Source of the DNA: JBBDWJ01 sp963824095
GTDB taxonomy: Bacteria > Acidobacteriota > Terriglobia > Bryobacterales > UBA6623
Assembly (NCBI GenBank): GCA_963824095.1
Contig: CAWGNS010000009.1
Coordinates: 372,001-436,000 of the forward strand
Direction of reading: 5' to 3'
Length of the DNA: 64,000 bases
Of this stretch, positions 16,957-25,914 are shown in pieces. The position numbers and the translations under genes are program-made. The notes beneath the pieces were generated by a model. The model did no database searches, was not told the origin of the DNA, and worked only from the letters and a program-made list of their open reading frames with translations. Within the stretch, counting starts at the first letter, position 1, and each line of letters begins with the position of its first letter.

Positions 16957-19040
16957 TACTCGCCCTTCAGCAGCCCTTTCGCCGTGGCCACCACCAAATC
17001 CGGCTCGAACCCAAACTTGGTTTGCAGCTCTTTGAGCGGGGCCGACGCTCCAAACGTGTGCATGCCGATGACGCGGCCCGCGTCACCGACATAACGCTCC
17101 CACCCGAACGTCGAGGCCTGCTCGATCGCCACGCGGGCTTTCACCTTGCGCGGCAGCACGCTCTCGCGGTAGTCGGCCGGCTGGCGGTCGAAGATATCCC
17201 AGGAGGGCATCGACACCACGCGCGAACGCACGCCGCCGGCGGTCAGCTTTTCGTGGGCGTCGGCCGCCAGACTCAGCTCGCTGCCCGTGGCGATCAAGAT
17301 TACCTCGGGGTCGGCGCCCGGGGCGTCGGCCAGCACGTAGGCGCCGCGAGCCACGCCCGACGCCGGCGCGTACTTATTGCGGTCGAGCGTTGGCAGCGCC
17401 TGCCGCGAAAGCACCAGCGCCGCCGGTTGATGCCGCAGTTGCAGGATGTAGCGGTAAGCCTCGACGACTTCGTTGGCGTCGCCGGGGCGCAGCAGGACCA
17501 GACCGGGGATGGCGCGCAGCGAAGCGAGCTGTTCCACCGGCTGGTGGGTGGGGCCGTCTTCGCCGTCGCCCATCGCGTCGTGGGTGAATACGAAAATCGT
17601 GGGCAGCTCCATCAGCGCCGAAAGCCGGATCGCCGGCCGAGCATAGTCGCTGAAGATGAAAAACGTCGCGCCGTAGGCCCGCAGCTTCGACAGCGACATG
17701 CCGTTGACCACCGCCGCCATGGCGTGCTCGCGGATGCCGAAGTGCAGGTTCTTGCCGCCGGGGCTGTCGGGCTCGAAATCGCCGGCGCCGTCGTAGGTCA
17801 ACAGCGTGCGGTTCGAGGGCCCCAGGTCGGCCGAGCCGCCCAGCAGCCATGGCACGTTCTGCGCCAGAACGTTGAGCGCCTTGCTCGAAGCGTCGCGGCC
17901 GGCCAGGCCCTTGGGGTCGGCGGGAAACGCCGGCAGGTTGCGGTCCCAGCCGTCGGGCAACTCGCGTCGCTGCATGCGGTCGATCTCGCCGGCCAGCTCG
18001 GGATATTTGCCGCGGTATTCAGCGAACTGCGCTGTCCAGTTTTCGCGGGCCCGGGCGCCGCGCTTGCCGACGCCGTCGGCGAAATGCTCGTAGACGCCGT
18101 CGGGAACCAGGAACTGAGCATCCTCGGGCCAGCCGTAGCTGCGTTTGGTGAGGCGGACCTCCTCGTCGCCCAGCGGCTCGCCGTGGGCCGCCGCCGTATC
18201 CTGCTTGTTCGGAGAGCCGTAGCCGATGTGGCTGTCGAGAATGATCAGCGTGGGGCGAGCCGTGGTTTCGCGGAAAACTTTCAGCGCGTGGCCGATGCGG
18301 TCGATATCGTTGGCGTCGCCGACGCGCAGCACGTTCCAGCCGTAGCCGAGAAAGCGCGCGGCGACGTCTTCGGTGAAGGTGATGCTCGTGTTGCCTTCAA
18401 TGGTGATGTGGTTGTTGTCGTAGATCCAGCAGAGGCTGTCGAGGCGCAGGTGGCCGGCCAGCGAGGCGGCTTCGGACGCAACGCCCTCCATCAGGCAGCC
18501 GTCGCCGCACACGGCGTAGACGTTGTAGTCGAATACGGCGAACTCGGCCCGGTTGTAGCGGTGCGCCAGCCATTTTTGGGCGAGGGCCATGCCGACACTG
18601 GTAGCGACACCCTGGCCGAGCGGCCCGGTAGTCGTCTCGACGCCCGAAACCCAGTGGTACTCGGGGTGGCCGGGCGCCTTGCTGTCGAGCTGCCGGAAGT
18701 GGCGAATATCGTCGAGCGTCACCGAGGGCTGCCCCAGCCGCTCGTAATCGGCGTTGACGGCCTGCGTGCGCGTCAGGTGGAGCACCGACCACAGCAGCAT
18801 CGAGGCGTGGCCGTTCGACAGCACGAAGCGGTCGCGATTGGGCCAGATGGGGTCCCGCGGATCGAACCGCATCTCGCGGTTCCACAGCGTGTAGACAAGC
18901 GGCGCAAGCGCCATTGGCGTGCCGGGGTGCCCCGACTTCGCCTTCTGCACGGCATCGATCGACAGCGTCCGGATCGTATTGATACAGAGCTGGTCGAGGT
19001 CGACGGTGGTCGCGGTTTCCGCAAGCTCTCCGACGCTCAT
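16956..19040 (-). CDS. tkt: Transketolase
   Basis: Thiamine diphosphate enzyme of the non-oxidative pentose phosphate pathway; it moves two-carbon units between ketoses and aldoses. The 694-residue product from 19040 has the usual length, and an AAAGGA ribosome site supports that start (the frame is open further upstream). Visible: DAVQKAKSGHPGTPMALAPL, HTGP-equivalent GPLGQGVATSVGMA, thiamine motif GDGCLMEGVASEA ... YDNNHI, the catalytic-region FGIREHAMAAVVNG, and VFTHDAMGDGEDGPTHQPVE. Last gene of the pgi-gnd-zwf-tkt block, 14 nt after zwf, so almost certainly co-transcribed. Confidence 0.97.
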   Translation of the reverse strand: MSVGELAETATTVDLDQLCINTIRTLSIDAVQKAKSGHPGTPMALAPLVYTLWNREMRFDPRDPIWPNRDRFVLSNGHASMLLWSVLHLTRTQAVNADYERLGQPSVTLDDIRHFRQLDSKAPGHPEYHWVSGVETTTGPLGQGVATSVGMALAQKWLAHRYNRAEFAVFDYNVYAVCGDGCLMEGVASEAASLAGHLRLDSLCWIYDNNHITIEGNTSITFTEDVAARFLGYGWNVLRVGDANDIDRIGHALKVFRETTARPTLIILDSHIGYGSPNKQDTAAAHGEPLGDEEVRLTKRSYGWPEDAQFLVPDGVYEHFADGVGKRGARARENWTAQFAEYRGKYPELAGEIDRMQRRELPDGWDRNLPAFPADPKGLAGRDASSKALNVLAQNVPWLLGGSADLGPSNRTLLTYDGAGDFEPDSPGGKNLHFGIREHAMAAVVNGMSLSKLRAYGATFFIFSDYARPAIRLSALMELPTIFVFTHDAMGDGEDGPTHQPVEQLASLRAIPGLVLLRPGDANEVVEAYRYILQLRHQPAALVLSRQALPTLDRNKYAPASGVARGAYVLADAPGADPEVILIATGSELSLAADAHEKLTAGGVRSRVVSMPSWDIFDRQPADYRESVLPRKVKARVAIEQASTFGWERYVGDAGRVIGMHTFGASAPLKELQTKFGFEPDLVVATAKGLLKGE

Positions 19041-19054
19041 GGTTTTCCTTTCGA

Positions 19055-20473
19055 TCAAGCCGCGTTGGCGGCGCCGCTGGAGGCGGCTTTGCCGCCGTTG
19101 TTGGTCACCACCGGGTTGTGCCAGCCCTCGGGTGGCGTGACTCTGCCTTCGACTTCGCTCGGGCCCCACGAGCCTGGATCGTACTCATAGGTGGGAACCT
19201 TGGCGTGCAACACCGGGTCGACGATGCGCCAGGCCTCTTCGACGTAATCTTCGCGGGCGAACAGGGTGGCGTCGCCCACCATGGCGTCGCCCAGCAGCCG
19301 CTCGTAGGCGCCCACCGATTCCGGGGTCGGGTGGCGGCTGACCTGCATCTCCACCGGCTCGCCGGCGATTTCTTTTCCCGGGACCAGCACCATCAGGTTC
19401 ATTGCGATGGTGACGTCGGGGTTGATGCGCAGCCGCAAGTAGTTGGGTTTCGACGCCGAGCCGGCATAGACGTCGGGCGGCCGTCGCAGCCGCACCAGCA
19501 CCTCGGTGCAGGTCACCGGCAAGCACTTCCCAGCCCGAATATAGAACGGCACGCCTTCCCAACGCCAGGACTTCACGTCCAGGCGCAGCGCCGCGAAGGT
19601 CTCGGTGGAAGAGTCCGGCTTGACGCCCTTTTCATCACGATAGCCGCGAAACTGCCCGCGCACGACGTTCTGAAGATCGAGCGGCGGGATGGCCTTGAGT
19701 ACCTTGACCTTTTCGTCGCGAATGGATTCGCTATCGGTACGCACCGGTGCTTCCATGGCGAGGTTCACCAGCACCTGCAGCAGGTGATTCTGCACCACGT
19801 CGCGGATCGCGCCGGTGTGATCGTAAAACGCGCCGCGCCCCTGGACCCCGAATTCCTCCGCCATCGTAATCTGCACGCTTTCGACGTAGTTGCGGTTCCA
19901 GAACGGCTCCAGGAACGAATTCGCGAACCGGAAATAGAGCAGATTATTGACTGGCAGCTTTCCCAGGTAATGATCGATGCGGCACACCGAGCGGTCGTCG
20001 AAGGTGTCGAGCAAAATGCGATTCAGCTCTTGGGCCGAGGCGAGGTCGTTGCCGAACGGCTTTTCGAGAACGACGCGGGCGTCGTTGGCGCAGCCCGAAT
20101 CGCCCAGTTGCGTGATCACCTTTTCGAACAACACCGGCGGAATCGCCAGGTAGTGAACGGGCCGGCGAGCCGAGCCCAACTGTTTGCGCAGCTCTTGAAA
20201 GGTGGCCGGGTCGTTGTAGTCGCCGTCGACATAGCGCAGCAGCGAGCAGAGTTTCTCGAAGGCCGGGCGATCGAGCTCGCTGTGCTTTTCGAGGCTATCG
20301 CGCGCCCGTTCGCGGAGCTGGTCGAGATTCCATCCGGCCTTGGCGACTCCGATCACGGGCACGTCGAGATGACCGCGCTGGATCATCCCCTGCAGCGCCG
20401 GAAAGATCTTTTTGTAGGCCAGATCGCCGGTGGAGCCGAAGAAGACCAGAGCGTCGGAATGGAACGTGCTCAT
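19055..20473 (-). CDS. zwf: Glucose-6-phosphate 1-dehydrogenase
   Basis: First enzyme of the oxidative pentose phosphate pathway, NADP-linked, 472 residues from the ATG at 20473 behind AAGGAAGG. The Rossmann motif is FFGSTGDLAYKKIFPAL (GxTGDLA form). The active-site signature RIDHYLGK is present (CRIDHYLGKLPVNNLLYFR), as is the preceding EKPFGNDL. The C-terminal substrate domain contains FYIRAGKCLPVTCTEV. It lies 19 nt after gnd and 14 nt before tkt on the same strand. Length is slightly below the usual 480-500. Confidence in the assignment is very high. Confidence 0.97.
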   Translation of the reverse strand: MSTFHSDALVFFGSTGDLAYKKIFPALQGMIQRGHLDVPVIGVAKAGWNLDQLRERARDSLEKHSELDRPAFEKLCSLLRYVDGDYNDPATFQELRKQLGSARRPVHYLAIPPVLFEKVITQLGDSGCANDARVVLEKPFGNDLASAQELNRILLDTFDDRSVCRIDHYLGKLPVNNLLYFRFANSFLEPFWNRNYVESVQITMAEEFGVQGRGAFYDHTGAIRDVVQNHLLQVLVNLAMEAPVRTDSESIRDEKVKVLKAIPPLDLQNVVRGQFRGYRDEKGVKPDSSTETFAALRLDVKSWRWEGVPFYIRAGKCLPVTCTEVLVRLRRPPDVYAGSASKPNYLRLRINPDVTIAMNLMVLVPGKEIAGEPVEMQVSRHPTPESVGAYERLLGDAMVGDATLFAREDYVEEAWRIVDPVLHAKVPTYEYDPGSWGPSEVEGRVTPPEGWHNPVVTNNGGKAASSGAANAA

Positions 20474-20492
20474 GAGAATACCTTCCTTGTGC

Positions 20493-21512
20493 TTATTTTT
20501 TTGCGGATTTTTCCAGGTGCCCGCCGAACTGGTAGCGCATCGCCGACAGCAGCTTGTCCTGGTAGTCGGATTCGCCGCGCGAGCTGAAGCGCTGGAACAG
20601 CGCCGCCGAAAGCACCGGCACCGGCACGGCCTCGTCGATCGCCGCTTTGATGGTCCAGCGGCCTTCGCCCGAGTCGGAGACCTGGCCGGCGAAGTCGCCC
20701 AGCTCCGGATCCTTGACCAGCGCGGCGGCGGTGAGGTCAAGCAGCCAGGAGGCGATCACGCTGCCGCGGCGCCAGACTTCGGCGATGTCGCGAAGGTTCA
20801 GCTCGTATTCGTAGTGGGCGGGGTCGCGTAGCGGGCTGGTCTCGGCGTCGGCGGCGCTTTGTACCTTGCCGATATTGGCGTCGCGCAACACGCCGAAGCC
20901 CTCGGCGTAGGCCGCCATCACGCCGTACTCGATGCCGTTGTGGACCATCTTGACGAAATGGCCTGCGCCGTTGGGTCCGCAGTGGAGATAGCCGTGCTCG
21001 GCCGTGCCGCCCAGCTTCTCGCGCCCCGGCGTTCGCGCAATGTCTCCGGCGCCGGGAGCCAGCGTCTCAAAAATCGGGTTGAGGTGCTCGACCACACCGG
21101 GCTCGCCGCCGATCATCATGCAATAGCCCCGTTCCAGGCCCCACACCCCGCCGCTGGTGCCTACGTCGACGTAGTGAATCTGTTTCTCCCGCAACTGCTT
21201 GGCGCGGCGGATGTCGTCGACGTAGTAGGAATTGCCACCGTCGATCACGATGTCGCCGGCTTCCAGATGCGGCGCCAGCGAGGCGATGGTCTTATCCACC
21301 ACGGCCGCCGGCACCATCAGCCAGATGGCGCGCGGGGTTTCGAGCTTGCCCATGAACTCCTTTGCGTCGGACGCTCCGGTGGCGCCGTGGGCTACCGAGT
21401 TTTGAACGGCGTCGGGCGACAGGTCGAAGACGGTGCAGGAGTGCCCGCCTTGCAGCAGCCGCCGCACCATGTTCGAGCCCATGCGTCCCAGGCCTACCAT
21501 TCCGATTTGCAT
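20493..21512 (-). CDS. gnd: 6-phosphogluconate dehydrogenase (decarboxylating), short form
   Basis: Oxidative decarboxylation of 6-phosphogluconate to ribulose 5-phosphate. At 339 residues this is the short dimer/tetramer-type enzyme (YqeC-like/GndA), not the 470-residue form; the short forms often prefer NAD, but cofactor choice is an inference. Rossmann motif MVGLGRMGSNMVRRLLQGG at the N-terminus; substrate loop YVDVGTSGGVWGLERGYCMM; catalytic Lys in HFVKMVHNGIEYGVM. Ribosome site GGAAGGAG. Sits 106 nt after pgi and 19 nt before zwf. Confidence 0.95.
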   Translation of the reverse strand: MQIGMVGLGRMGSNMVRRLLQGGHSCTVFDLSPDAVQNSVAHGATGASDAKEFMGKLETPRAIWLMVPAAVVDKTIASLAPHLEAGDIVIDGGNSYYVDDIRRAKQLREKQIHYVDVGTSGGVWGLERGYCMMIGGEPGVVEHLNPIFETLAPGAGDIARTPGREKLGGTAEHGYLHCGPNGAGHFVKMVHNGIEYGVMAAYAEGFGVLRDANIGKVQSAADAETSPLRDPAHYEYELNLRDIAEVWRRGSVIASWLLDLTAAALVKDPELGDFAGQVSDSGEGRWTIKAAIDEAVPVPVLSAALFQRFSSRGESDYQDKLLSAMRYQFGGHLEKSAKK

Positions 21513-21618
21513 TGTGCGTTCTCCTTCCAGCGACGAGGCGGCGTTTCCTCGTCGTTTAGCGATGTTGTCGGGTGAGCGCCCGGCGTTGGGATAGCCGGCG
21601 GCCGCCGGGGGCCGGGCT

Positions 21619-23262
21619 TCAAACGCTCGCCTTGATCGCGCGGTAGCGGCGGATCAGCGCGTTCGTCGAGCTGTCGTGGTCGAGCGCCGGTTCTTCGCCG
21701 CTTTCCAATTCGGGGATGATGCGCTGCGCCAGCGCCTTGCCGAGCTCGACGCCCCACTGGTCGAACGCATCGATGTTCCAGATCGCCGCCTGCGTAAACA
21801 CGCTGTGCTCGTAGAGCGCCACCAGCTTGCCGAGGGCTTCGGGCGTCAGCCGCTCGATCAGGATCGTGTTCGACGGGCGGTTGCCCTCGAAGACGCGATG
21901 CGGCACCAGCCGGTCGGGCGTGCCCTCCGCCTTCACTTCGGCGGCCGTTTTGCCGAACGCCAGCGCCTCGGCCTGCGCCAACACGTTGGCCAGCAGCATG
22001 TCGTGATGGCGGCCCAGCGGATTGAGCGAGCGGCCGAAGGCGATGAAGTCGCAGGGAATCAGCTTCGTCCCCTGGTGGATGAGCTGATAGAACGAGTGCT
22101 GCCCGTTGGTGCCCGGCTCGCCCCAGTAGATCGGCCCGGTCTGGTAGTCGATGGCGTTTCCTTCGAGAGTGACGTGCTTGCCGTTGCTCTCCATCGTCAA
22201 CTGCTGCAGATAGGCCGGGAAGCGCTTCAGGTATTGTTCATAGGGCAGCACGGCGATCGTCTGGGAACCGAAGAAGTTGTTGTACCAGAGGGCCAGCAGC
22301 CCCAGCAGCACGGGTAGATTGCGCTCGAACGGGGCGGTGCGGAAATGCTCGTCCATCTGGTGGAAGCCGGCGAGCATGGCGTTGAAATTTTGCGGACCGA
22401 TGGCGAGCATGGTCGACAGGCCGATCGCTGAATCCATCGAATAGCGCCCACCCACCCAGTCCCAGAACTCGAACATGTTGGCGGTGTCGATGCCAAACTC
22501 CTGGACCTTGGCGGCGTTGGTCGAGACGGCCACGAAATGCCGTGCGACGGCCTTCTCATCGCCACCGAAACGGTCCAGGCTCCAGGCGCGGGCGGTGCGC
22601 GCGTTGGTCATCGTCTCGAGCGTGGTGAAGGTTTTCGACGAGACGACGAACAGCGTTTCCTCGGGATCGAGGTCGTGGACCGCCTCGGCGAAGTCGGTGG
22701 CGTCGACGTTCGAGACGAAGCGAAACGTCATCGCCCGCTCGGCGTAGTGTTTCAGCGCCTCGTAGGCCATCACCGGGCCCAGGTCCGAGCCGCCGATGCC
22801 GATGTTGACCACGTTGCGGATACGCTTTCCGGTGTGACCCTTCCACTCGCCGCCGCGCACGCGTTCGCAAAACTTGGCCATCTTGCCGAGCACGGCGTGG
22901 ACCTGCGGCACGACGTCGACGCCGTCCACGGTGATCGACTGTTCTTTGGGCGCGCGCAAGGCGACGTGCAGCACCGCGCGGTTCTCGGTGACGTTGATCT
23001 TGTCGCCGCGAAACATGGCGTCGATCCGCTGGCGCAGGCCCGACTCGGCGGCCAGTTGCAGCAGCAGCTCGATTGTTTCGGCGGTAGCGCGGTTCTTCGA
23101 GTAGTCGAGGTAGAGGCCCAGGGCCTCGACGGTCATGCGCTCGCCGCGGCCGGGCTCGTCGGCGAACAGTTTTCGCAGGTGCAGCCCCTCGATCTGTTGG
23201 AAGTGGGCGTCGAGCGCGCTCCAGGCGGCGCTTTGGGCAGCGGTGGTGGCGGTTGGGGTCAT
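21619..23262 (-). CDS. pgi: Glucose-6-phosphate isomerase
   Basis: Interconverts glucose 6-phosphate and fructose 6-phosphate. I use the start at 23262 (547 residues, MTPTATTAAQSAAWSALDAH) with GAAGGA upstream; a longer frame to 23523 adds a Pro/Arg-rich stretch absent from the family. Visible motifs: VVNIGIGGSDLGPVMAYEAL, VSSKTFTTLETMTNARTAR, GGRYSMDSAIGLSTM, ESNGKHVTLEGNA, and the C-terminal signature region FDQWGVELGKALAQRIIPEL. Full-length compared with the E. coli-type enzyme (~549). First metabolic gene of the block after a 340-nt gap. Confidence 0.97.
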   Translation of the reverse strand: MTPTATTAAQSAAWSALDAHFQQIEGLHLRKLFADEPGRGERMTVEALGLYLDYSKNRATAETIELLLQLAAESGLRQRIDAMFRGDKINVTENRAVLHVALRAPKEQSITVDGVDVVPQVHAVLGKMAKFCERVRGGEWKGHTGKRIRNVVNIGIGGSDLGPVMAYEALKHYAERAMTFRFVSNVDATDFAEAVHDLDPEETLFVVSSKTFTTLETMTNARTARAWSLDRFGGDEKAVARHFVAVSTNAAKVQEFGIDTANMFEFWDWVGGRYSMDSAIGLSTMLAIGPQNFNAMLAGFHQMDEHFRTAPFERNLPVLLGLLALWYNNFFGSQTIAVLPYEQYLKRFPAYLQQLTMESNGKHVTLEGNAIDYQTGPIYWGEPGTNGQHSFYQLIHQGTKLIPCDFIAFGRSLNPLGRHHDMLLANVLAQAEALAFGKTAAEVKAEGTPDRLVPHRVFEGNRPSNTILIERLTPEALGKLVALYEHSVFTQAAIWNIDAFDQWGVELGKALAQRIIPELESGEEPALDHDSSTNALIRRYRAIKASV

Positions 23263-23601
23263 GGTCGTAGTCCTTCGGAGCCAAAGGCGGCGAGGCCGCT
23301 TTTCCTGTTGCCGGACACTGCCGGCGGTTCTTATTGCCGGAAGCCGCCGCGACCCGGGCGGCGCTCGGGCGAAAAACAACCGGTGGCAGCGGCGGCCGGA
23401 GTGCGCTGCCGCTGTCTTATCGGCAACCGCTCGCGCCCGGCGAGGCGCGATTTCCTGCGGCAAGGGCGGCAAGGGGACAGTCACCGTGTTTCGCGCCCCG
23501 CGAATCCTGGAAAGGAACGACACATCGAGGAGCGGGTGATTGTTCTCCCATCGGCGTTTGCCGGCGCCGGCGTGAACCAGCGTCTCTATGTAGATGCTTG
23601 C
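23263..23601. other. 339-nt gap upstream of pgi
   Basis: GC-rich, no gene recognised. Probably holds the promoter of the pgi-gnd-zwf-tkt transcript unless the histidine phosphatase gene is co-transcribed. Confidence 0.4.
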
Positions 23602-24198
23602 TCAGGCGCTTATGTGACGAGTTTCGTTCCACAATCGAATCACCGGCTTGCTCAGGTCTCCGTCGTAGCCCAGCGCGCTGAGGCTCGCCGTGCTCAGCAG
23701 CAGCGAGGCCCAGCATGGCGACAGGTCGACGCCGATCCAGCGCGCCGCGACGACGCGCAGGAAGTGGCCGCTCGAAAACAACAGCACGTTGCCTCCGACG
23801 CCGCGAACGCGCTGGACGACGCGGTCGGCGCGGGCGCTGGCCTGCGCCGGGGATTCGCCTTCCGGGCAGCCGTCGCGAAACAGTTCCCAATCCGGCCGGC
23901 CGGCGCGAATCTCGTCGCTGCGCAGGCCTTCGTATGCGCCGTAGTCCCATTCGACCAGGTCGGGGTCGAACTCGGCGCGGGCGAACCCGGCCAGCTCGCA
24001 GGTCCGGCTGGCGCGTTGCAGCGGGCTGGTGAAAACCTTGTCGTATTCGAACTCACGTAGCCGCTGGCCCAGGCTGCGCGCTTTGCGCTCGCCGCGGGCC
24101 GTGAGCGGCAAATCGGTGAGGCCGGTGTGTTGGCCGCTGAGGCTCCACTCGGTTTCGCCGTGGCGCGCCAGGTAGGCGACGGGCAGGTCGGGGTTCAT
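23602..24198 (-). CDS. Histidine phosphatase family (phosphoglycerate-mutase-like) protein
   Basis: Predicted cytosolic phosphatase of 198 residues. The catalytic motif ARHGETEWSLSGQHTGLTD gives the phospho-acceptor His. SPLQRASRTCELAG is the conserved second Arg region, EWDYGAYEGLRSDEI carries the acid/base Glu, and GHFLRVVAARW the second His. The start at 24198 is chosen because MNPDLPVAYLARHGET matches the family N-terminus; upstream coding is not conserved-looking. Substrate unknown; next to pgi a sugar-phosphate substrate is attractive but unproven. Many relatives are wrongly called phosphoglycerate mutase. Confidence 0.88.
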   Translation of the reverse strand: MNPDLPVAYLARHGETEWSLSGQHTGLTDLPLTARGERKARSLGQRLREFEYDKVFTSPLQRASRTCELAGFARAEFDPDLVEWDYGAYEGLRSDEIRAGRPDWELFRDGCPEGESPAQASARADRVVQRVRGVGGNVLLFSSGHFLRVVAARWIGVDLSPCWASLLLSTASLSALGYDGDLSKPVIRLWNETRHISA

Positions 24199-24418
24199 CG
24201 GAGGGGCTCCAGGGATGCGATGGGGGCGGTGGCCGCGCCGGCTGAGATCGTTGCCGCTGCGGATTGAGCGGGTGTAGGCCACCGCTTACGGACGCGCGCG
24301 GCTCGGATTGGGGGGTGCGAGGTCACGGCTTTTTTAGGTCCCGGTTCGCTGGCAAGGTCCCGGATCTAGCGGCATGCTTCGACGGCTGACCGTGCGGTTC
24401 GCTGCCGCGCGTGGTTCC

Positions 24419-25411
24419 CTAGGCGGCGCCGCTGCGGCTGGCGGCTTGCTTGGCTCGATCGGGTTGCTTTCCGATTTGCGGGGCGTCGGCGGTCAAGGCG
24501 ACCACCAGCTTACCGCGGCCGCTCCTTTCTACTCTACCCGCATAGGCGGCCGGCGCCTGCGACAGCGGCACGATGGCGGCGACCGCGGCGCGCAGTTGCC
24601 CGGATTGCAGCAGGTTCGCGACTTCGACGAGCTGCTGCTGGTTCGGCTCCACGATGAAGAAGGCTTGCTTGGTGCGCTCATCGGCGGCCGCCTCTTCGCT
24701 GGCGGCGATGGTGACCATCCGGCCGCCCGGTTTGAGCACGCTCCAGGAGCGCCGCAGGGTTTCGCCGCCGACGGTGTCGAACACGATATCGACTTTGTGC
24801 GCGCTGTCTTCAAAGCGCTGCGTGTGGTAGTCGATGACCTGCTCGGCGCCCAGCCCCAAAACGAAATCGGCGTCGCGCGCCGAGGCGGTGGCGACGACGC
24901 GCGCGCCGTGCAAGCGGGCCAGCTGCACCGCGAAGATGCCCACCGCCCCGGCCCCGCCGTGCACCAGCACACGTTCGCCGGGCTGCAGCCGGGCGCGGTC
25001 GAACAGCCCTTGCCAGGCTGTCAGCGCGCCGATCGGAACCGCGGCGGCCTCGGAGTGCGTCAGCCGGGCGGGCTTGGCGGCCACGGCCGACTGCGGCGCC
25101 AGACAATACTCGGCGGTCGCGCCTTCCGAAAACCAGTCGTTCATGCCGAACACGTCCTGGCCCACCGCGAACGCCGTGGCGCCCTCGCCCGCGCCGGCGA
25201 CGACTCCGGAGAACTCATGCCCGGGCACGGCGCCGGTTCGCTTCTCGCCCGTCTTGTTGTGCAAGGTGGGATACCAGAGCAGCTCGGTGGGGGTCACGCC
25301 GGCGGCGCGGACGCGGATCAGCAACTCGCCCGGACCCGGCGCCGGCCGGGCCGCGTCGGCCTCCACCAGCAGCGGTCCATCGGCAGAATTGACCAGGAGT
25401 ACGGTTTTCAT
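24419..25411 (-). CDS. NADP-dependent zinc-free alcohol/quinone oxidoreductase
   Basis: Medium-chain dehydrogenase/reductase of 330 residues, QOR-like. MKTVLLVNSADGPLLVEADA starts the GroES-like domain; the metal-binding Cys and His residues of zinc alcohol dehydrogenases are absent. NADPH-binding motif VHGGAGAVGIFAVQLARLHG at about 145-165. VDIVFDTVGGETLRRSWSVL is also typical. It probably reduces quinones or enals with NADPH. Ribosome site GAGGTGAG. Stands alone on the minus strand. Confidence 0.9.
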   Translation of the reverse strand: MKTVLLVNSADGPLLVEADAARPAPGPGELLIRVRAAGVTPTELLWYPTLHNKTGEKRTGAVPGHEFSGVVAGAGEGATAFAVGQDVFGMNDWFSEGATAEYCLAPQSAVAAKPARLTHSEAAAVPIGALTAWQGLFDRARLQPGERVLVHGGAGAVGIFAVQLARLHGARVVATASARDADFVLGLGAEQVIDYHTQRFEDSAHKVDIVFDTVGGETLRRSWSVLKPGGRMVTIAASEEAAADERTKQAFFIVEPNQQQLVEVANLLQSGQLRAAVAAIVPLSQAPAAYAGRVERSGRGKLVVALTADAPQIGKQPDRAKQAASRSGAA

Positions 25412-25914
25412 GCCTCACCTCGCTCGGCATTTCTTATCATCGGCGATTCTTGTTTCACCACGGTTGCGCCGCAGCCTTCCCCGCCCGCGCGGGGGATCAG
25501 TGGTTCATCTTCGCCGGCATCCTACGCTCGTAGTTTCTCTTCGTGGGCGCTCTCTACGGCGTGCCGAGCCTTGCGACCTTTCTTAGTTTGCCCCTTCCCG
25601 CACCGCCGGGTCATCACGACATGGAGGGCGATTGCGCTAACCCATAAGGTAGGAATGCGGCTACCACGTTCGGGGTATGTGGCCGGCCGATGCGATCCGC
25701 TGCGGCTCAGCAGGGCGCCACGATCAAAGCTGTGGGGCGGGGTTTAGGCGCCCGAAGCGAGCGAACAGAGCCGCAGGCTTCCGTCAGCGGCTCTGTTCCC
25801 GTGCTCTGCTGCTGTCTTGCGTTTCGCCTGGCTCGGGAGGCTGTGCCACGCTGCTCCACAGGCAGGATTGCCTGTGCACGTCCTTCGCAGCCAGGATTGC
25901 CTGTGCCGCGCGGC
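25412..25914. other. 503-nt gap with hairpin and two family A repeats
   Basis: No gene. A 12-bp perfect hairpin, GAACAGAGCCGC (25763-25774) with GCGGCTCTGTTC (25787-25798), lies downstream of the permease gene that ends at 25915. Two family A repeats occupy 25856-25912, next to each other. Confidence 0.6.
25856..25912. repeat. Two adjacent family A repeats
   Basis: CACAGGCAGGATTGCCTGTG and GCAGCCAGGATTGCCTGTG, about 32 bp apart start to start. Each contains the palindrome CAGG(A/C)...CCTG centred on ATTG. Confidence 0.8.

Noticed and set aside
16845..19190. Plus-strand open frame of 781 codons opposite tkt
   Set aside because: Antisense of a certain transketolase gene; a GC-rich shadow with His/Arg/Val-rich composition and no ribosome site.
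21619..23523. Longer start of pgi
   Set aside because: The extra ~87 residues are Pro/Arg-rich and not part of the family; start at 23262 matches length and has a ribosome site.
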